Shown here piece by piece: positions 58,800-64,000 of a DNA stretch of 64,000 bases; the first letter of the stretch is position 1, and each line of letters starts with the position of its first letter. Source of the DNA: Syngnathus acus (taxonomy: Eukaryota; Chordata; Actinopteri; Syngnathiformes; Syngnathidae). The notes beneath the pieces were generated by a model that had not been told where the DNA came from, did no database searches, and worked only from the letters and a program-made list of their open reading frames with translations. The stretch spans positions 15,924,193 through 15,988,192 of the forward strand of contig NC_051088.1 in NCBI RefSeq assembly GCF_901709675.1, written 5' to 3'. The position numbers were made by a program, and so were the translations under genes.

Positions 58800-61700
58800 C
58801 TGAAAAAAAAAAAAGCCAGATAAATGCCAACGTTTGCAGCCACTGCCCCCGCATTATGTATACGCCGTGCACTTCTACTTTGAGGACAGCGGCTGTCTGA
58901 CCTGTTCGGCTGTCGTCGGCCGCCAGCGGGCACGTGTCGCTCTGAGTGCTTTCCCTGCACGAATTGGTTTCCGACTTCTCGAAGGACACCGAGTTGGTCT
59001 GAGCCTCGGGATTGGGGTTGTGCTTATTCTTTTTCTTGGGTAGCTTCTGCTTGGCCATGGCTAGCGAGTAGTACATTCCAAAGTTGTTGACTATGACCGG
59101 CACAGGCATGGCGATGGTCAGCACCCCGGCCAGAGCGCACAAGGCCCCCACCATCATGCCCAGCCACGTCTGCGGGTACATGTCTCCGTAGCCTAGCGTG
59201 GTCATGGTGACCACAGCCCACCAGAAGCTGATGGGGATGTTCTTGAAGTGTGTGTGGTTAGCGCCCGTGGGATCATGCGGGCTAGCTCCGATCCGCTCGG
59301 CGTAGTAAATCATGGTGGCGAAGATGAGTACTCCCAACGCCAAGAAGATGATGAGCAGCAGGAACTCGTTGACGCTTGCCCTTAGCGTGTGCCCGAGCAC
59401 ACGCAGACCCACAAAGTGTCGAGTCAGCTTGAAGATCCGAAGGATGCGCACAAAGCGGACCACCCGGAGGAAACCCAGGACATCGTTGGCCGCCTTGGAT
59501 GACAGGCCGCTCAGACCCATCTCCAAGTAGAAGGGCAGGATGGCCACAAAGTCGATGATGTTCAGCGAGTTCTTGATAAAGAGCACCTTGTCCGGGCAGC
59601 ATGCAATCCGCACCAGGAACTCAAAAGTGAACCACAGCACGCACACCCCCTCCACTAAGGTGAGGACGGGCTTGGTCACCATCTCCAAGCGCTCCTCCGT
59701 TCGCGTCTCATTGCCCACCAGCACCAGCTCCGTACGGTTCTGCAGCTCGTTGAAGGCTTCGTGGGTCTCCAGGCAGAAGGTAGTGATGGACACCAGGATG
59801 AAGAAAAGGGATGCCAGCGCCACTCCCTGGTGAAAAAACACCGGACGATATTTCATCGTAAACCTTCTCAGAATGTTTGTGCACAATAGGCCGTGACTCT
59901 TGACCTGTAGCACTAGAACAATAGTGACACGTCTGGCTCCCTCTAGTGGTAGCCCAAAGAATCACTGAATGAGCTATTCAACCTGTCTTTTAATAGGAAA
60001 CCCAAATATAGTTGAGCACAAGTCCTGATTCCAGACTAAAGTTTATACAGTTGAAGTACGAAGGAGTGAGAATCTTGTGGGAAGATTACTTTGCAAAACG
60101 CAATGGCTAGCCTGCTTGCTAATATCAGCCATCCATTTCAGCCTCAGAAAAATGGGCGCCATTAATCCACGCGACAGAAAAGACTATTATTAGCCAGTCC
60201 CTGAATGATTATGCTATGTCTGAATTTCCACCACCTCTCTTTTCAAATCAGCTTAGTCGTTTAAATGTAAATTACAAATGGTATTTTGAACTGATGCTAC
60301 AGACATTCCAACTACAGCGGTGGAGAAGAAGGCTAAAAATCATCACCCGAGCCATTTAGCCTGTTTTCTCAACCACTCTGCCTTGGCTTAGAGAGACAGA
60401 AGGGTTTGTTTACTGCTGGTGAAATACGTGTGACTTGCAACCCGAGTGAGAAGAAAGTGGTTTGAACAATGCACGGATGGAACACGGTGAAAAGGTCTAT
60501 CGTGTGGAAGGTACATTTGAGTTGGATGGACCATTACATATAATGTCAACATGTTAGGTTAGAGCTGCACATTTGATCCGTACACACTGTGAGTTGTGGT
60601 CATACAGTCAGCATACTGATTAACGATTCATGTGTAACAGTGCAAATAATGAGAAACAAAGAGTCATACCGTCCCTTTATCAATGAACAATATGGCACGC
60701 CGTCAGAAGGTTTAATGAACGCGTTGATGGTATACTAAAAGCCTGAACAAATTGTATCGCCCTCGCTAAATAAATAATCCCGCAGCTGGATAAATAATTC
60801 TGCTATCTGTGTGTGTATGCGTGTGTATGTGTGCGTGTGTGTGTATGTGTGCGTGTGTGTGTATTCCATGAATGTGTTTATACATTGTGTAGCTCCTCAT
60901 CTCCCATTTAGGATGAAACTCAACCATTGCTTTCGGGTCAAGTTGAGTAGGGTGTGTTTTATTCACATTTGGCCAATTGCCACCGAATTTCTGAATTATT
61001 TAAAAGGTGACACCGAATTAAACTGAAGTGTTGTGCCGAAAATGAATTTCAATTTAGGTCTGTGCTGGAATACTATGTTCATGTTTGAAACAATTTTATA
61101 GTAGTGCTACAATATTTGAAACTCCTGCTATTCAACAAATGAGTAAGTTAAAAAGTCTTTTGGAGGGGGGTAGAATTATTCATTATGTTGTCTGATCTCT
61201 TTTCATGAAGGCATGAAGGTGAATCTGAGTGCTTATGAAAGAGAGCCAGTGATCACACTTCACCAGTGGAAACTTTAAACAAGTTGAAGAGATTTATCAG
61301 GATGACTACGTGGCACGCACGCACGCACACACACACACACACACACGATACAGTCAGGCCATCCAAAAGAATTGTAATAATATGTAATGGTCAGACACTG
61401 TACACCCGAGCATGTTTATATCATATTTAATAGTTTGTGTACCCTCCAACTTAACATGTTTACATTGTATTTAATGGTCCATGCACCTCTAATGCACCGT
61501 AATCACAACACTGCACCTTTTCAGCACAAGTGACAAATATTTGGCAGCTAGCCTGAGAACCTAATTTAGCAGTCTACATGTGTTCTCAATGCTCGTCCTT
61601 GTCAAACATCAAAAGCACACACCAGTCACAATGTGAAGTACTTAGAACATGTAGAATGGTAAATTTGCTTCTCCCTAGCTGACATCACTTTTGTTTAAAA

Positions 61701-63381
61701 GGTCAAGTTTTTCATTCCACCTGAAATCTTTTGTGTATTCAAATGTATCTAGGAGCCAAAAGGTGATGCCTGAAATGTGATCAAGTTCAAGGTTGCTGAC
61801 AAAGAAGTCCACTAAAAGCTCGCTTAGCTCTTCTGCCATTAGCGTGTACATTAAATGCTACTTTCAGATGAGTGTATCCACCATAAAAGTGCTACAAGAA
61901 CAAGAAGCCTTTCTCTCCTTTTTGCTGATTCTACTAATAAAATGATAACATCTGAAGCTCAGCTCAAGCAGACGCCGGTAAAGGAGACATATTGTGCTTT
62001 TTTGTTTGTCAGGATTTAAAAAGGTTTCAATGTGTCTGTGAAATGCTTTCATCAGTACCACAAGGCTCAAGAATAATAGTAGTTTTATTTTTCCCATCCA
62101 TCCATTTTCTACAGTGCATGGTTATTATCATTAGGGTCATGGTTGAACTAGGACATATCCCTGCGGATTTTTGGTGAGAAGTGGGGTCCACTCTGAACTA
62201 GTTACCAGTCAATGGTGGGAAGCATATATGCTAACAATGGACTCGCCAGTGGATGTAAGTGTGCATATCTCCCATACACCTGTGCACAGTGACAAATAAA
62301 TGTAATCTCAAATATAAAAGTGAAGCAAAGCCAATAATGATCTTGAAAGTGATTTTCTGGCATTAAGCATCTTGTAGTGGGATTAATAATGAGCTATCAG
62401 GATTTTACTTTGTGGTGTTTGTAACTTTTTGATAATTGCTCATCCCTTGGGTCAAATTGACCATGAGACGTTGTTGTTTCTCTGAAACAAAAGCTATCTG
62501 TATTTGAGCAACAGGTGCCTCCCCCCAAAGAAGATGCCATAATAATAATTACAATTCTAATTAAGCGAGATGGGGTTGAATTTAGTTCTCAAAATCAAAG
62601 CAACCTATTAAATGTGGTGGTGGTGTTTTCCTCGTGCCAATAGTTATTATAATGAAATTACAAAATGATGGTCAATATCGACCCTATTGCTGATCTTGAG
62701 AAACAAACTACCTGTTGTTCAGCAACACGTGTCCCTCCCCAAACTCACCCTGGCCGCTTTGGACGAGTAGGGGTCGTCAAACAGGGCCCAGATTTTGGGC
62801 TGCCAAACTTCGCAGCAGCCCCTTGACCTGCCCGGACACTCCTCGATGCCAAAGCGGCGCGGCGTATCGCCGTCGTCATCGCCGTTGTCGTCCGGCTCGG
62901 GCGGCTCGAAAGTCTCCAGTGCTTCCTCGGCGTCGCGGTGCTGCCGGTAATTCATCCAGCAGCACGGCTCCACGTCCGTCTCGTCGATGCCCCAGAAGGC
63001 CAACTCCTCCTCGAAGAGCGGCCCGCACACGTCGGCCGGGCAGTGCAGCTTGCCGGTGCGGTAGTAGTTGAGCACGTAGGCAAAGATGCCCGGGTGGCGG
63101 TCGAAGAACAACTCCCCGCCGGTGCTGCTGCTGGGCGGCGGCGAGTTGCACGACTCATCGGAACCCACCTGCGGCTCCGGGTGGGCCAACCACGCCAGGC
63201 GGGTGCCCGGCAAGGTGCGCAGGGTGCTCTTGTAGGTCTCGTGGCGGGTGCCGCCCACATTGATGATGATCTTATCCGAGTCTTCACCTCTGGACATGTC
63301 CTCCTTCAAGCATGATTTGGACGGAGGCTTGTTGCCGGACTTGCGTCCACGGTAAGACGAAACGCACACGGAGCTGATCAT
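58510..63381 (-). CDS. kcnc4: Voltage-gated potassium channel Kv3.4 (whole gene, 3 coding exons)
   Basis: Join, in transcript order: 63381-62749, 59826-58902, 58799-58510, giving about 615 aa (human is about 635). The N-terminus ([20 protein letters not shown]) is the Kv3.4 fast-inactivation ball, with Cys6 and the phospho-gated Ser8, Ser9, Ser15 and Ser21 all kept; this picks kcnc4 over other Kv3 genes. The T1 tetramerisation domain is at about 37-150, with the zinc-site pattern HCPADVC...PCCW. Exon 2 holds S1-S6: possible N-glycosylation sites in the S1-S2 loop (Asn241, Asn250), S4 ([17 protein letters not shown], about 332-348), the selectivity filter TLGYGD (421-426), and the PVP hinge of S6. 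Kv3 channels open at high voltage and repolarise fast-spiking neurons and muscle. The start is the ATG at 63381; the upstream in-frame codon at 63387 is TTG. The C-terminal tail after CFLLTP resembles no mammalian isoform, so the last exon may end earlier by splicing. Confidence 0.93.
58800..58901 (-). other. kcnc4 intron 2, 102 bp, in frame and stop-free
   Basis: GTCAGA donor and a T13CAG acceptor. The length is 34 codons and no stop occurs in the reading frame. See findings. Confidence 0.8.
58902..59826 (-). CDS. kcnc4: kcnc4 coding exon 2 (S1-S6)
   Basis: 925 bp coding for the whole membrane domain and the start of the C-terminal tail, as in other Kv3 genes where one large exon holds S1-S6. 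Acceptor CACCAG|GG, donor ACAG|GTCAGA. Confidence 0.97.
59935..59949 (-). promoter_or_regulatory. CTCF-like motif
   Basis: Reverse complement CCACTAGAGGGAGCC has the CCACTAGAGGG core. It lies just inside kcnc4 intron 1. Confidence 0.35.
60808..60861. repeat. (GT)n microsatellite with TATG/GCGT interruptions
   Basis: GTGTGT with spaced ATGT and GCGT units, an old and interrupted tract. Confidence 0.9.
61313..61347. repeat. (CA)n microsatellite
   Basis: GCACGCACGC leading into a pure (AC) run. Confidence 0.9.
62093..62290 (+). mobile_element. LINE 3'-tail fragment, inverted relative to the other two copies
   Basis: CCATCCATCCATTTTCTAC at the left, then a degraded body in which GGTCCACTCTGAACTAGTTACCAGTC corresponds to the complement of the GGCTGGCAACGAGTTCTGGGTGTACC part of the 15262 copy. 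Confidence 0.5.
62749..63381 (-). CDS. kcnc4: kcnc4 coding exon 1 (inactivation ball and T1)
   Basis: 211 codons, ending Ala-Ala-Arg at a perfect AGG|GTGAGT donor in phase 0. The exon joins to GVALASLFF, equivalent to VVAFASLFF in human. Very GC-rich. Confidence 0.97.
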
Positions 63382-64000
63382 CGTCAAATCGGCGCGCTGG
63401 ATGATGACAAGGAGCTCCTTGTGTCAAAACATCAAGCACGCCCTCATCGCAGCTCCGAAGCTCAGCGAAACCACCTGTTTGCCAACCAAGCGCGGATGTA
63501 GCTCACTTTATAGTCCGGCGCGCGGATCGCAGCTGGTGCGTGTTCGGCGCTCCTTGCAAAACCTCTCACGCCGTGCGCCTTTTTCCTTCGGATAGTGCAA
63601 CTTTTCCCGCACCCGACCAATCCAAGGAAGACATTCAACAGTTGGAGCAGATGTGCGCCAGTTTCCCGGCGGGGATTCTCTGTTGATGCGATGCGTCTCT
63701 GCCTCTCCCAGCGACGCGACGCCGCGCAGCTCGACAACAAGCTCTGCTTTAACTCTTTCACTGCTGGCTCGTCACGCAACCACTCTCTCCCCATAATGTC
63801 ACATGTCATAATGGACGAAATAATATGAATATGTATATTAATAACATTTTAAAATGAACGTACATTTTCATGCATGCAACGAGCTTTAAAATTAGACCCA
63901 ATTCCGTTTCAGCTCTCGGCTATAAATGTTAAATGTTATTATAACTTTTTTTTTTTTTTTACAGTATTTACTTGCTATTCAACGGGATACATATTGAACC
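63382..64000 (-). promoter_or_regulatory. kcnc4 5' flank / GC-rich promoter region
   Basis: High CpG density continues to about 63780, then drops to AT-rich DNA. A CCAAT box lies on the plus strand at 63617-63621. No TATA box near the start is obvious and I cannot place the start site. Confidence 0.4.

Larger units (their letters stand above)
59827..62748 (-). other. kcnc4 intron 1
   Basis: 2.92 kb with GT-AG ends. Contains a CTCF-like site (59935-59949), GT microsatellites (60808-60861 and 61313-61347), and an inverted LINE tail (62093-62290). The remainder shows nothing recognisable. Confidence 0.8.

Noticed and set aside
63387-63387. kcnc4 start at 63387
   Set aside because: The codon is TTG. 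The ATG at 63381 gives the conserved [10 protein letters not shown] start.

Overview
This window is eukaryotic. It looks like a compact teleost fish chromosome: genes are split by GT-AG introns, many of them only 70-250 bp, the intergenic DNA is AT-rich with long simple repeats, and there are fish-type SINE, LINE-tail, hAT-like and Tc1/mariner-like fragments. The species cannot be named from the sequence. Four protein-coding genes can be supported: rbm15 (12309-14885, minus), alx3 (17924-23030, minus, 4 coding exons), slc6a17 (38468-43747, plus, 11 coding exons) and kcnc4 (58510-63381, minus, 3 coding exons). I placed the splice junctions by hand, and reading phase closes across every one. The predicted proteins are 858, 351, 730 and about 615 residues, close to the mammalian family members as I recall them.

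Layout. 1-6185 is the end of a tandem macrosatellite (unit 657 bp, about 9.4 copies, running off the left edge). 6186-12300 is gene-poor, with a 164-bp Tc1/mariner-like MITE and a possible rbm15 polyA signal. rbm15 is followed by its GC-rich promoter with a YY1-like element, then about 2.3 kb carrying a LINE tail and a tRNA-derived SINE head. alx3 follows. The alx3-slc6a17 gap (23-38 kb) has no coding exon I can support, but holds two strong CTCF-like motifs, a CpG-rich block around 33.45-33.99 kb that could be the slc6a17 promoter, and several repeats. slc6a17 is compact and probably has a long 3' UTR reaching about 48.4 kb. 48.4-58.4 kb is non-coding and repeat-rich. The window ends with kcnc4, whose first exon lies in a GC-rich island near the right edge.

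The gene set matches human 1p13.3 (ALX3, SLC6A17, KCNC4, RBM15), which is the main reason to call these orthologues rather than paralogues such as rbm15b, alx4 or kcnc1. From memory of the human map, two differences stand out: rbm15 sits beside alx3 instead of beyond kcnc4, and kcnc4 faces slc6a17 instead of running the same way. The genes do not form an operon-like unit. rbm15 is a housekeeping m6A/RNA-processing factor, alx3 a craniofacial homeobox factor, and slc6a17 and kcnc4 are neuronal (vesicular amino-acid transporter and fast Kv3 channel).

The most interesting observations are: a variant pattern in the satellite suggesting a four-unit higher-order repeat, with a conserved hairpin in each copy; a 102-bp kcnc4 intron that is in frame and stop-free; an alx3 splice acceptor whose pyrimidine tract is replaced by a (TG)n run; and the CTCF-like pair between alx3 and slc6a17.
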